The notes below the pieces were generated by a model, which saw only the letters and a list, made by a program, of their open reading frames with translations, ran no database searches and was not told where the DNA came from. This document shows, piece by piece, positions 29,989 to 37,088 of a stretch of DNA of 39,259 nt; positions within the stretch are counted from its first letter, which is position 1, and each line of letters starts with the position of its first letter. The position numbers and the translations under genes are program-made. The DNA comes from Paracoccaceae bacterium. Its GTDB lineage: Bacteria > Pseudomonadota > Alphaproteobacteria > Rhodospirillales > Rhodospirillaceae. The stretch is from NCBI GenBank assembly GCA_020446775.1, contig JAGREB010000034.1, forward strand, positions 1-39,259. The letters run 5' to 3'.

Positions 29989-31824
29989 CTAGACGGGCGC
30001 CAACTCGTCATTGTCGGCCGGATGCGGCGGATCGTCGTCACGGCGACGGCGCGTCGGCACGTTCTTCAAGGTGACATGCAGGTAGCGCACGCCGTCGCGG
30101 TGCCGCTCTTTCTGAAAGCCTTTGGTTGCCATGGCCTCGGCGAAGCTCTTTTCCCGCCACGGCCGCACCGCGCTGTTTTCCGCCCACGCGGCGAAAGCGT
30201 CATACATCTGGCGGGCCGGCACCGTGCTCGCCGGCGTGCCGTCCGGGTGCGAGGCCACCGCCTCGACGCAGATGCCACAGAAGGTGCCGACCGGGTCCAT
30301 TTCCTCGCGGTAATCGGCGGTCGCGTCGATCACCTCCTGCGGCGGGCGCAAGCCATGATTGAGGTAATCGAGCGCGCCAGCGATCAGCCAATTGAGGATG
30401 CCGGCGCGTTCCTCCCACAGTTCGGCCAGCACCTCGTTCATCGGCCGCCGCTCGTGCTTGGCGATCGACACCGGCCACGGCACGAAGTTGATCCGACGCC
30501 AGATGCCCTCATCGACGCCGCTGATTTGCGGCTTGTGGTTGCCCGCGAGCGACAGCTTGAAATCCGGCGTGAACTCAAAAAAGTCCTTGAAGTTGTGCCG
30601 CGTCAGCATCGGCTCGCCGCCGGTCAACGACTTGATCAGCGCTTCCTTGAACTGCACGCCGCGCTCCGGTTCGGAGGCCCGCACCAGTCGCGCGCCCGGC
30701 AAGCGCGCAATGTCGGGCGAGGCCTGCGAGCCGTTCTTTTGCCCGTCGCCGGCGAGCGATTCGAACGCGATGGTGGCGCAATACGGCCCCATGATCCGTG
30801 CGACAATCTCGGTAAAGGTCGATTTCCAGTTCGATCCTGTTCCATAATTGAAGATCAGGCATTGCTCGCCGGTCAGGCCGGTGAGCGCATAGCCGTGATA
30901 ACGCTGCACGAACTTGCGCACCGGCTCGATCGGCTGAAACCGCTTGACCGCCGCCAAAAAGCGCGGGCACGTCGCCGCGCGGTCATATTCAACCGGCGCC
31001 ACCTTGCTGATATTGTCGGCGCGATCGTGCGGGCGTAGCTCGACGCGGTAGCGCTTCACGGTGCGGTCGGAATGATCCGAGGCGTCCGGGTCCGGCTCGT
31101 CGGTGCCGATGAAATGCAGGGTGCCGTTGGCGACGTTGAACGCGCGCTTGTTGCCGTCCAGTTCATCGGTGCGGATGGTCCGATGCGGCAAGGCCTGATC
31201 GAGCATGCCGCGTATCTTTCCCGCGTTGCCCGAGGACACCGCATATTTGCGCCGCGCGATCTGCCGCGCCTGCAACTGCGCGCGCGCCCAGGCGCCGGCA
31301 TCGACCGCCTGCTGCAGGTCGCGCTTGCGCGCCTTCTGTTCGTCGGTCAATTCCTTGACCTTGTCGATCGCCGCAAGCGCGGCGGCGGTATCGTCGGCGG
31401 CTTCGATCAGCGCGGCCTCGTGCGGCGTGTGCGCAAGGAAGTCCGCTTCGAGCACGATCCGCGTCGCCGTGGCTTGGGCGCGACGCACCGCGATCTCCTG
31501 ACCGCCTTCGCGTTCCCAATGCGTCCCGGTCCACGCGTGCCAGCCCACATCGCGCACGTTGAGCAGGTCCTGGCCGAAATGATGCAGCAACCGCTGGCCG
31601 TTGCCGGTGTCGTTCTGAGGCTCGCGCGCGCACACGGCGATCACCTCAAGGCTAATCGAGGCGGCATCGTCGGGCGGCGTTCCTTCCGATTCGCCATCGT
31701 CCTCGCCCAGCCATTGGGGGGACCCCGCCAACGCGGGGTGTGGGGCGACGACGGGCGCGGCAGCGGGCGCGCCTTCGATGTAGTCGGCGAGATCGGAATA
31801 GGGATCGGAATCGTGGTCGGTCAT
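29989..31824 (-). CDS. P4/D5-type SF3 replicative helicase
   Basis: 611 residues from ATG 31824. Residues about 60-270 form a D5_N-like region (NDTGNGQRLLHHFGQDLLNV, WHAWTGTHWEREGGQEIAVR). The SF3 ATPase follows: FNYGTGSNWKSTFTEIVARI as motif A, RLVRASEPERGVQFKEALIK as motif B and LAGNHKPQISGVDEGIWRRI as motif C with the arginine finger. The conserved Gly before Lys in motif A is Trp here. The C-terminal 100 residues contain a winged-helix pattern (YDAFAAWAENSAVRPWREKS) suited to DNA binding. It should unwind the phage origin and probably recognises the iterons just downstream. It is coupled to the separate primase gene by a 29-base gap. Confidence 0.9.
   Translation of the reverse strand: MTDHDSDPYSDLADYIEGAPAAAPVVAPHPALAGSPQWLGEDDGESEGTPPDDAASISLEVIAVCAREPQNDTGNGQRLLHHFGQDLLNVRDVGWHAWTGTHWEREGGQEIAVRRAQATATRIVLEADFLAHTPHEAALIEAADDTAAALAAIDKVKELTDEQKARKRDLQQAVDAGAWARAQLQARQIARRKYAVSSGNAGKIRGMLDQALPHRTIRTDELDGNKRAFNVANGTLHFIGTDEPDPDASDHSDRTVKRYRVELRPHDRADNISKVAPVEYDRAATCPRFLAAVKRFQPIEPVRKFVQRYHGYALTGLTGEQCLIFNYGTGSNWKSTFTEIVARIMGPYCATIAFESLAGDGQKNGSQASPDIARLPGARLVRASEPERGVQFKEALIKSLTGGEPMLTRHNFKDFFEFTPDFKLSLAGNHKPQISGVDEGIWRRINFVPWPVSIAKHERRPMNEVLAELWEERAGILNWLIAGALDYLNHGLRPPQEVIDATADYREEMDPVGTFCGICVEAVASHPDGTPASTVPARQMYDAFAAWAENSAVRPWREKSFAEAMATKGFQKERHRDGVRYLHVTLKNVPTRRRRDDDPPHPADNDELAPV
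31718..31745. repeat. Palindromic GC element, copy 1 (inside helicase gene)
   Basis: GGGGACCCC then CCAACGCGGGGTG with a perfect ACCCCGC/GCGGGGT stem around CAAC. A closely related sequence is at 34082-34111. It encodes the low-complexity HPALAGSPQ linker of the helicase, where an inserted element would do little harm. Confidence 0.45.
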
Positions 31825-31853
31825 TGCTCTTGTCAGGTTTGTGGCCCGGTTTG

Positions 31854-33167
31854 TTAATCTCGCGCCGGGCGGGGAAGCATGTCGTTGAAATCGTGACCAT
31901 CGGCGGCAAAGCATACGCGCACGATGCGATTGTCCCGCGCGTGGCGGACACCGGCGCGCGCAAGCGCGTGCCGCGTCAGCACGGGATCGGAATCGCCGTC
32001 GCCGAGCAGGATCAGATCCTCGATCGTCTCTGGCACCGGCATCGCCGGCGACGACAAATCAGGCTCGGGACCGGGCACGCGCTGCGGCCGTCCAGCGTCG
32101 GCTTTCAAGGTCGGATGCGCGACCGTCGCCGACGCCTTGCCGGCGAGGTTGCCGAGATCGCCGGCGCAGCGGAACAGATCGCCCGGCTTGAGACGCCGGG
32201 CGCGCGCCATCGCCGTGAAGGGCGACAGCACGGTTTCGATCCCCTCGCCCGAGATCATGCGGCGATAGCTGCCATCGTTGCACGGCCAGCCGCCGAGATC
32301 GATGTAGCCGCCGCGTTTGGTGCCGCGCATCTTTTTCGCGATCAGCACCTCGCCGGTGTCGGGATGGACGATCAGCGCCTTGCCCTTGTTCTTGCGCAAG
32401 GCGGCGACGATCGCGTCCGGCGCCGCCGCGCCATCGGCAAACACCGGATCGAGCCAGGTGATATGCAGGCCGATAAAGGCGCCGGCGATATCGAAGAAAG
32501 GCGCCAGCATCGCCGGGCCGGTGTGGATCAGCAGCGGCTCGTTTTCGCGGCCGTCCGCAAAATACGGCATCGCGGCGTGCGTGCGCAGTTGCGCCGAGCG
32601 CGGCACCAGCAGGCCGCGCCCGGCCAGATAGCGGCGATGCGCATCACCGGCCGCCTCATTCCAGAACCGCAACAGCCGCTTGCGTTCGCGCTCGCGGGCG
32701 AACATCTCATAATCGGCGCGGCGCTTTGCGGTGCGCCAACCGTCGCGCCAGGCCGCGACCAGCTCGGGCCGTCCGTCATAGGCCGGCGGCACGTTGAGCG
32801 GATCGTCGAGCGCGACGCCGGCGTCATAGTCTTTCATACCGCGCTTGCGAGCGAGCGCCGGCGTCGGCGCTTCATCGCGCACACCGCCGAGGCGATCAAG
32901 CGCGGTGCGAAAATCGACACCCTCGCGCTTCATCACCAGCCGGATCACGTCACCGCCATCCCCGCACACCGCGCACACCCACTTGTCGGCGTCACATTCG
33001 AAACGACCGGCGGATTTCGAGTTGCTGTTGCGCGAGCAGATCGGGCACGGACCGACGAATTGACCTCGCCGCTCGGGACCCTTACGGCGCAGCGTCACCC
33101 ATTGTGCGGCCACCTGATCGACCGGATTGCGATCTTTCAGCGCAGCGAGCGCATCATCGGAAATCAT
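31854..33167 (-). CDS. Zinc-finger/Toprim DNA primase
   Basis: 437 residues from ATG 33167, with AGAGGTG upstream. Residues about 28-75 carry a CHC2-type zinc finger in which two CxxC pairs are seen (CPICSRNSNS and CAVCGDGGDVIRLVM). Residues about 300-430 hold a Toprim domain: MISGEGIETVLSPFTAMARA with the metal-binding Glu, LILLGDGDSDPVLTRHALAR with the DxD region and FAADGHDFNDML. Together these make RNA primers on single-stranded DNA. In phage P4 primase and helicase lie in one protein; here they are separate, adjacent genes. The promoter probably lies in the 69-base divergent region shared with brnT, so antitoxin binding there might also regulate replication. Confidence 0.9.
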   Translation of the reverse strand: MISDDALAALKDRNPVDQVAAQWVTLRRKGPERRGQFVGPCPICSRNSNSKSAGRFECDADKWVCAVCGDGGDVIRLVMKREGVDFRTALDRLGGVRDEAPTPALARKRGMKDYDAGVALDDPLNVPPAYDGRPELVAAWRDGWRTAKRRADYEMFARERERKRLLRFWNEAAGDAHRRYLAGRGLLVPRSAQLRTHAAMPYFADGRENEPLLIHTGPAMLAPFFDIAGAFIGLHITWLDPVFADGAAAPDAIVAALRKNKGKALIVHPDTGEVLIAKKMRGTKRGGYIDLGGWPCNDGSYRRMISGEGIETVLSPFTAMARARRLKPGDLFRCAGDLGNLAGKASATVAHPTLKADAGRPQRVPGPEPDLSSPAMPVPETIEDLILLGDGDSDPVLTRHALARAGVRHARDNRIVRVCFAADGHDFNDMLPRPARD

Positions 33168-33183
33168 CCGCGCACCTCTTTTT

Positions 33184-33230
33184 TTCGTACATACATTTTT
33201 GTTGACGCGGTTATTTTTCGTATGTACATT
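33184..33230. promoter_or_regulatory. Paired operator-like repeats in the brnT/primase intergenic region
   Basis: TTCGTACATACATT (33184-33197) and TTCGTATGTACATT (33217-33230) share 12 of 14 bases, 33 bases apart, about three helical turns. The first lies before the -35 box and the second covers the -10 box of the brnT promoter. Antitoxin autoregulation is the likely purpose. Both also lie upstream of the primase gene on the other strand. Confidence 0.65.
33202..33230 (+). promoter_or_regulatory. Promoter of brnT-brnA, predicted leaderless
   Basis: TTGACG, a 17-base spacer and TACATT. Initiation seven bases beyond the -10 box falls on or beside the brnT ATG at 33237, so the message may have no leader. 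The -10 box lies within an operator-like repeat. Confidence 0.65.
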
Positions 33231-33236
33231 TAAGAC

Positions 33237-33515
33237 ATGGACATCACCTTCGATCCCGCCAAGCGCAACGCCACCCTCGCCGAGCGCGGCCTTGCGTTCG
33301 AGGATGCGGCACTGGTGTTCGCCGGCCGCACCTATACGGCCGAGGATCGCCGCTTCGCCTATCCGGAGCCGCGTTTCCAGACCATCGGCTTTCTGGCGGG
33401 GCGCATGGTGATGGTCGTGTGGACTCCGCGTGGCGCGGCCCGCCACATCATTTCGATGAGGAAGTGCAATGCCAGGGAACAAGCGAAGCATCAAAAGCGA
33501 TTTGGCGAAGGTTGA
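33237..33515 (+). CDS. brnT: BrnT-family toxin
   Basis: 92 residues: MDITFDPAKRNATLAERGLA with FEDAALVFAGRTYTAEDRRF, then RFQTIGFLAGRMVMVVWTPR and RHIISMRKCNAREQAKHQKR. This is the BrnT pattern: a DPAK start, a strand carrying Gly-Arg, and the IISMRKCNAREQ C-terminal helix. BrnT is a type II toxin ribonuclease of the RelE-like fold. It is on the opposite strand to neighbouring phage genes and overlaps the antitoxin gene by 47 bases, an arrangement typical of brnTA. It may stabilise the prophage or exclude other phages. Confidence 0.9.
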   Translation: MDITFDPAKRNATLAERGLAFEDAALVFAGRTYTAEDRRFAYPEPRFQTIGFLAGRMVMVVWTPRGAARHIISMRKCNAREQAKHQKRFGEG

Positions 33516-33771
33516 CCGGCGCCGGATCAAGCCGCGCGAATACGACGACGCGCCGGAACTCGATGACGACTTTTTCGAGCGCGCCGAGATTCGCGACGGC
33601 GAGACGGTGATCCGACGCGGCCGGCCGCCGCTCGGCAGCGATGCCAAGCAGCCGGTAACGATCCGGCTCGATGCCGATGTCGTCGCCGCATACCGCGCGC
33701 TCGGCCGCGGCTGGCAGACGCAGGTGAATGCCGACCTGCGCAAGGCGCGGAAGCTGAAAAAGACGGGATAA
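33469..33771 (+). CDS. brnA: BrnA-family antitoxin
   Basis: 100 residues. A charged N-terminal half (RRIKPREYDDAPELDDDFFE) wraps the toxin and a C-terminal ribbon-helix-helix (KQPVTIRLDADVVAAYRALG then RGWQTQVNADLRKARKLKK) binds DNA. The order, toxin before antitoxin with overlapping frames, is that of brnTA. The protein probably represses its own promoter through the repeats at 33184-33230. It ends 16 bases from the converging small gene. Confidence 0.9.
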   Translation: MPGNKRSIKSDLAKVDRRRIKPREYDDAPELDDDFFERAEIRDGETVIRRGRPPLGSDAKQPVTIRLDADVVAAYRALGRGWQTQVNADLRKARKLKKTG

Positions 33772-33787
33772 TGCCAGGCCGGATATT

Positions 33788-34121
33788 TCATTCCGCTGCC
33801 TCGATCGCTACGCCATCATCCGCTGACGCGGCACGCTCGGCTGTTGCGATCTCGCGCAGACGCGCCTTGATCGCCGCGTCGGCGCTGACGCGCTCGATCA
33901 GCCGGCAGATCGCGGCAAAGACATCGCGCGCGTGGATCGCATCGCGGATAGCGCCGCGCAGCACCGGCGACCGATCGGTGAGGCTGCGTTCGGTGAGCGA
34001 GCGCAACCTCACGTCGGCGCGCGTATACTCGCTTTCCGACGCGCGCCACAGCACGCCCCATGACAGCGCAGACGCAACCTCGGGGACCCCTTCCAACGGG
34101 GGGGTGCGGGGTATCAGTCAT
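33788..34121 (-). pseudogene. Small helical protein with a probable frame break in a C7 run
   Basis: The ATG at 34121 overlaps the stop of the upstream methyltransferase-like gene (ATGA), as elsewhere in this operon, and reads MTDTPHPP before a run of seven C. Staying in frame gives an arginine-rich non-protein-like sequence. One base fewer in the run joins MTDTPHPP to the frame that encodes LEGVPEVASALSWGVLWRAS and a helical domain (VFAAICRLIERVSADAAIKA, RLREIATAERAASADD) ending at 33788. Either the gene is broken, the run is mis-sequenced, or ribosomes shift. A separate TTG start at 34096 is possible. No function known. Confidence 0.5.
34082..34111. repeat. Palindromic GC element, copy 2
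   Basis: GGGGACCCC then CCAACGGGGGGGTG with an ACCCC/GGGGT stem, resembling the element at 31718-31745. It contains the seven-base run at which the small gene loses its frame. Confidence 0.4.
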
Positions 34122-34738
34122 GCCGCAAACCTTTCCGGCGCGAGATCGCCCCATTGATTGGCCATCGCCGCGGCAATGCCGGGAAAGAACCGGCTTCGCT
34201 CTTTCCAACGCAACGGGCCAGGTGACATGCGATGCACCCGCGCCACACGACCGGTGACAATCTCTGTCGGTTGCAGCAGCGGCAGATTGCGCAACCAGAA
34301 ACAAGTGCGCTTGACCTCGCCATGGCCGAACTGCCAGGGCTGCACCGATTGCGCTGGCGGCTCATAGTTGACGACGCGTGCCTTGGCGTGACGGTGCATA
34401 ACCGGATTTTCAATACACACACGCGAGATTGGCGCATTCCAGAACGCGGAGAACAACGCTGCCGCCTCGTCAAGCTCGCGCCACATCTGTTCCAGCGTCT
34501 TGCCGGCCGGCGGCGCTGTGAGCCAACGCACGCCGCTGTTACACAAGCGCGTGCACGGCGGATGCGCCACCATCAACAAATCCCAATCATCGTCGAGCAC
34601 GTCGCGCGCGTCGCCTACAATATGCTTATTGCTGCCATCTTCGGCCGGCAACAGGTCGCACGACCAAGCGTCGCAACCCCGCGCGGCAAAGGCCCGGCGT
34701 ACGATTCCGGAGAACTCACAAGCGACCAGCACCCGCAT
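34118..34738 (-). CDS. C5-cytosine-methyltransferase-like phage protein
   Basis: 206 residues from ATG 34738. It starts MRVLVACEFSGIVRRAFAAR with GCDAWSCDLLP, a shortened AdoMet-binding loop with acidic Asp; the DWDLLMVAHPPCTRLCNSGV region carries PPC, and VCIENPVMHRHA carries ENP, analogous to the catalytic PPC and ENV loops of C5-methyltransferases. WQFGHGEVKRTCFWLRNLPL and RSRFFPGIAAAMANQWG are typical of this widespread phage family, often annotated as DNA cytosine methyltransferase. Its target and activity are unproven, and the usual target-recognition domain is absent. Two bases separate it from the upstream gene. Confidence 0.75.
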   Translation of the reverse strand: MRVLVACEFSGIVRRAFAARGCDAWSCDLLPAEDGSNKHIVGDARDVLDDDWDLLMVAHPPCTRLCNSGVRWLTAPPAGKTLEQMWRELDEAAALFSAFWNAPISRVCIENPVMHRHAKARVVNYEPPAQSVQPWQFGHGEVKRTCFWLRNLPLLQPTEIVTGRVARVHRMSPGPLRWKERSRFFPGIAAAMANQWGDLAPERFAA

Positions 34739-34740
34739 GA

Positions 34741-35136
34741 TCACCCCCGCCGCACCGAGATCAGCCTGGCGGCCTCGCACCACTCGCGCACCTTTCGCAC
34801 GATGGCCGCCTCGGCCTTGGCGCAATCGGCGGCGGGACGCGGGGTGCGGGGCATGTCGGGCAGGAATACCGCCCACAGCCAACCGCGCGTGGTCGGATCG
34901 TGCGTGATGCGGCCGACCGTCACCGCGCCGAGCCGCACATCCATATGAGAGGCGACATCGTGAAACGTCGGCGTCACGACGGCCGCGCCGCGCGCCGGCG
35001 CATCGACGCGGCCCTGCCGGAGCGGGTCGCCGGCCTTCGACTTGTAGGCTTCCGGATTGAACGCACCGTCGCCGCCCTCGACGCGCCGTGGACGGCGCGC
35101 GACAAACTGCACAGTGAAGCTTTGCCCTTTGATCAT
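34741..35136 (-). CDS. Unknown protein of the early region
   Basis: 131 residues. The first 35 residues are strand and basic loop (MIKGQSFTVQFVARRPRRVE), with a GGDGAFNPEAYKSKAGDPLR segment, an AVVTPTFHDVASHMDVRLGA stretch and a C-terminal helix (AKAEAAIVRKVREWCEAARL). No domain recognised. It sits between the deoxyribosyltransferase-like gene and the C5-methyltransferase-like gene with short gaps on both sides, so it is part of the nucleotide/DNA-modification run. Its function is not known. Confidence 0.65.
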   Translation of the reverse strand: MIKGQSFTVQFVARRPRRVEGGDGAFNPEAYKSKAGDPLRQGRVDAPARGAAVVTPTFHDVASHMDVRLGAVTVGRITHDPTTRGWLWAVFLPDMPRTPRPAADCAKAEAAIVRKVREWCEAARLISVRRG

Positions 35137-35147
35137 GGGATGACCGA

Positions 35148-35630
35148 TCAGTTCGACTGACGATTGTCGGCGATCGCCCTGACGACATGGATCGCCTCGG
35201 ACAGCGACGGCACGCGGAACCCGATCGCCTCGGTGATCATCGCGTGCTCATGCGGATTGCCGTGCGGTTCGATCGCCACCACGATCGGCGTGCGGCACTG
35301 GTCGGCCCAGGCGATCTCCATCACGGTGCCGATCGAGACACGCTCCGCACCGATCAGATTCACCAGCAAGGTATCGCAGCGCGTCGCGTCGAAACGGTCG
35401 CGGGTCATGATTCCGCGTGGCGACGACATGCAATTGAGATCGCCATAGCCGGCACAGTCGGCCGTCAGCGCAGGCATGCCGCGCAAATAATCCTTGCCGC
35501 GCAGCGGCGACACCGCCTTGATGCCGTGGCCGGCAAGCGAGGCTTTCGCCAGCTTGCGCCAGTCCTCGGCACCGTCATAGGTGAGGCCGGAAATCGGGCC
35601 GGCGAGATACACCAGAAAATCGCTATTCAT
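35148..35630 (-). CDS. Nucleoside 2-deoxyribosyltransferase-like protein
   Basis: 160 residues. MNSDFLVYLAGPISGLTYDG and AEDWRKLAKASLAGHGIKAV form the first Rossmann-like strand and loop; CDTLLVNLIGAERVSIGTVM with EIAWADQCRTPIVVAIEPHG carries the family Asp and Glu region. These enzymes move deoxyribose between bases or hydrolyse the glycosidic bond, in the cytoplasm. In phages they are tied to nucleotide salvage or unusual bases. It overlaps the small membrane-protein gene by four bases. Catalytic Glu is assigned by pattern, not by structure. Confidence 0.78.
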   Translation of the reverse strand: MNSDFLVYLAGPISGLTYDGAEDWRKLAKASLAGHGIKAVSPLRGKDYLRGMPALTADCAGYGDLNCMSSPRGIMTRDRFDATRCDTLLVNLIGAERVSIGTVMEIAWADQCRTPIVVAIEPHGNPHEHAMITEAIGFRVPSLSEAIHVVRAIADNRQSN

Positions 35631-35815
35631 CGGGAAAACCTTTCGAGAAAGCGGACGAAGGCAGCGCCCGCAAAGAACCGAATGCAGCCGCCGGCCACAG
35701 TCAGGACGAACAGCGCCACGCCGAACACCGCGAGCGCGCCGATCAGGAGCCGCGCCGACAGCAGCAAGGCGTGCGTCGAGGCGATCGCGAAGGCGATGTC
35801 AGGATTTCCGGACAT
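35627..35815 (-). CDS. Small membrane protein
   Basis: 62 residues from ATG 35815, overlapping the end of the upstream gene by 17 bases. One long hydrophobic region (ALLLSARLLIGALAVFGVAL then FVLTVAGGCIRFFAGAAFVR) could span the membrane twice. A short basic tail follows. No family recognised. Position between two nucleotide-metabolism genes gives no clear role; superinfection exclusion is one possibility. Confidence 0.55.
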   Translation of the reverse strand: MSGNPDIAFAIASTHALLLSARLLIGALAVFGVALFVLTVAGGCIRFFAGAAFVRFLERFSR

Positions 35816-36131
35816 GCTCGATCGCCTTGTCGGGATCGGCAGTGCGCCAGTCCGGCCAGTCGCGAAGCTCGTTGCGCACCTGCTTGTCGGCGAGCGCCGC
35901 AACCACCACCTCGATCGAAAACCCACACGACTCTGCGCGGCGCCACGCGCCATCGAGCGCCAACAGGATCAGATCGACCCATTCGGATAGATCATCAGGC
36001 TTGGCCTCGATCTCTTTCAATTCCTTGCAGATATGATCGAGAACACCCGCCGTGCGCGCGCCGGGACCGAACGTCGCGCGCGAGAAAGCACGCTGCCGAT
36101 AAAGATGCGCGATCAGATCGAATTGCTGCAT
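35799..36131 (-). CDS. MazG-fold dATP/dGTP pyrophosphohydrolase-like protein (DUF550)
   Basis: 110 residues. FGPGARTAGVLDHICKELKE then IEAKPDDLSEWVDLILLALD and GAWR is the DUF550 signature, and the ELKE...EWVD spacing reproduces the ExxE/ExxD metal site of all-alpha NTP pyrophosphohydrolases. The family includes the MazZ proteins of 2-aminoadenine phages, which hydrolyse dATP and dGTP to monophosphates. The C-terminal half is a helical segment of unknown part. It is close to a deoxyribosyltransferase-like gene and two methyltransferase genes. PurZ and DatZ, the other parts of the aminoadenine pathway, are not in the window. Confidence 0.78.
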   Translation of the reverse strand: MQQFDLIAHLYRQRAFSRATFGPGARTAGVLDHICKELKEIEAKPDDLSEWVDLILLALDGAWRRAESCGFSIEVVVAALADKQVRNELRDWPDWRTADPDKAIEHVRKS

Positions 36132-36167
36132 GTCTCACCTCTGAATTTCGCTAAAGCACCGCCGCGC

Positions 36168-37088
36168 TCAGATCGCGCGACTGAAAAGATCGGAAGCAGG
36201 CCCGGCCACCTCGGCCTCGCGCAGATGCTTCACGGCCTGGCCGTAGTAGGTCGGATTCAGTTCGGTCCCGATGAACTTGCGGCCGTTGCGCAACGACACT
36301 ACGCCCTCGGAACCGATGCCCATGAACGGCGAATAAAGCGTCTCAGCCGGATTCGAATATTGAATCACCATGCGCTCGGTGAGATCGAGCGGCATCGGGC
36401 ACAGGTGTTTCTCCGCGTCCGGATCGCGAGCCACGCGAACATTAAGAGTGTCGGTTTCGTCAGTGTCGTTCCATAGATCAGTGATAAGATAGGACGGCTG
36501 CGCCATGTGCTGCCACGACTCAACGGGATACTGCGCAGCCTCGTGAACGACCGGTGACGTGTCCGCCATTTCGTCGGCCCATTTGCGGAAAACCACGAGA
36601 TATTCCGGCATGCCGCCGCCGGTGCGCGCCGCATCCTGCCGAAAATTCTTGTAGAGCAGCCGGTCGCTCTTGGTCTTTTGCATCTCGCGCACCGGGCAGC
36701 GCCAGATCGTGATGCGGCGATGATAAGTCCAGCCTTCGGCAACGTGGGTGCGGATGCAATCGCCAGTGAAATCGCGTAGGCCACGATCACCCTTGGACGA
36801 CGCATTCGAGTAGTACACCAGATCCTTGACGTGGATCGCCGTACAGCGTCCCGGCCGGGTGACCCGAAACAGATCGCGCACCAGAGGCCGATAACACTCC
36901 TGAAATTCGTCATCGTTGGCGACGTTGCCCATGTCGCGCTCAGATTCGGAATAGATGTAGAGCGATGAGAACGGAGGCGAGTACACGGACAAGTCAATGC
37001 TGTTGGCCGGCATCGCCGCGGTGAACTCGACCGTATCGACGTTGTAAGCCGCGAACTGTTCGGAGATCGCCGAATCGAAAACCTTCAT
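36168..37088 (-). CDS. N4/N6-type DNA methyltransferase
   Basis: 306 residues. IDLSVYSPPFSSLYIYSESE gives the catalytic SPPF motif IV, and the C-terminal SNPAETLYSPFMGIGSEGVV then NGRKFIGTELNPTYYGQA gives the AdoMet-binding FxGxG motif I. The order (IV before I) is the beta class. It methylates either N4 of cytosine or N6 of adenine; the target cannot be told. It overlaps the helicase gene by four bases (ATGA). It may protect the phage genome from host restriction or mark it for the helicase. Confidence 0.9.
   Translation of the reverse strand: MKVFDSAISEQFAAYNVDTVEFTAAMPANSIDLSVYSPPFSSLYIYSESERDMGNVANDDEFQECYRPLVRDLFRVTRPGRCTAIHVKDLVYYSNASSKGDRGLRDFTGDCIRTHVAEGWTYHRRITIWRCPVREMQKTKSDRLLYKNFRQDAARTGGGMPEYLVVFRKWADEMADTSPVVHEAAQYPVESWQHMAQPSYLITDLWNDTDETDTLNVRVARDPDAEKHLCPMPLDLTERMVIQYSNPAETLYSPFMGIGSEGVVSLRNGRKFIGTELNPTYYGQAVKHLREAEVAGPASDLFSRAI

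Noticed and set aside
35799-36131. Complete 2-aminoadenine (Z-genome) pathway
   Set aside because: Only MazZ-like and DUF5664-type proteins are present; PurZ and DatZ are not found in the window.
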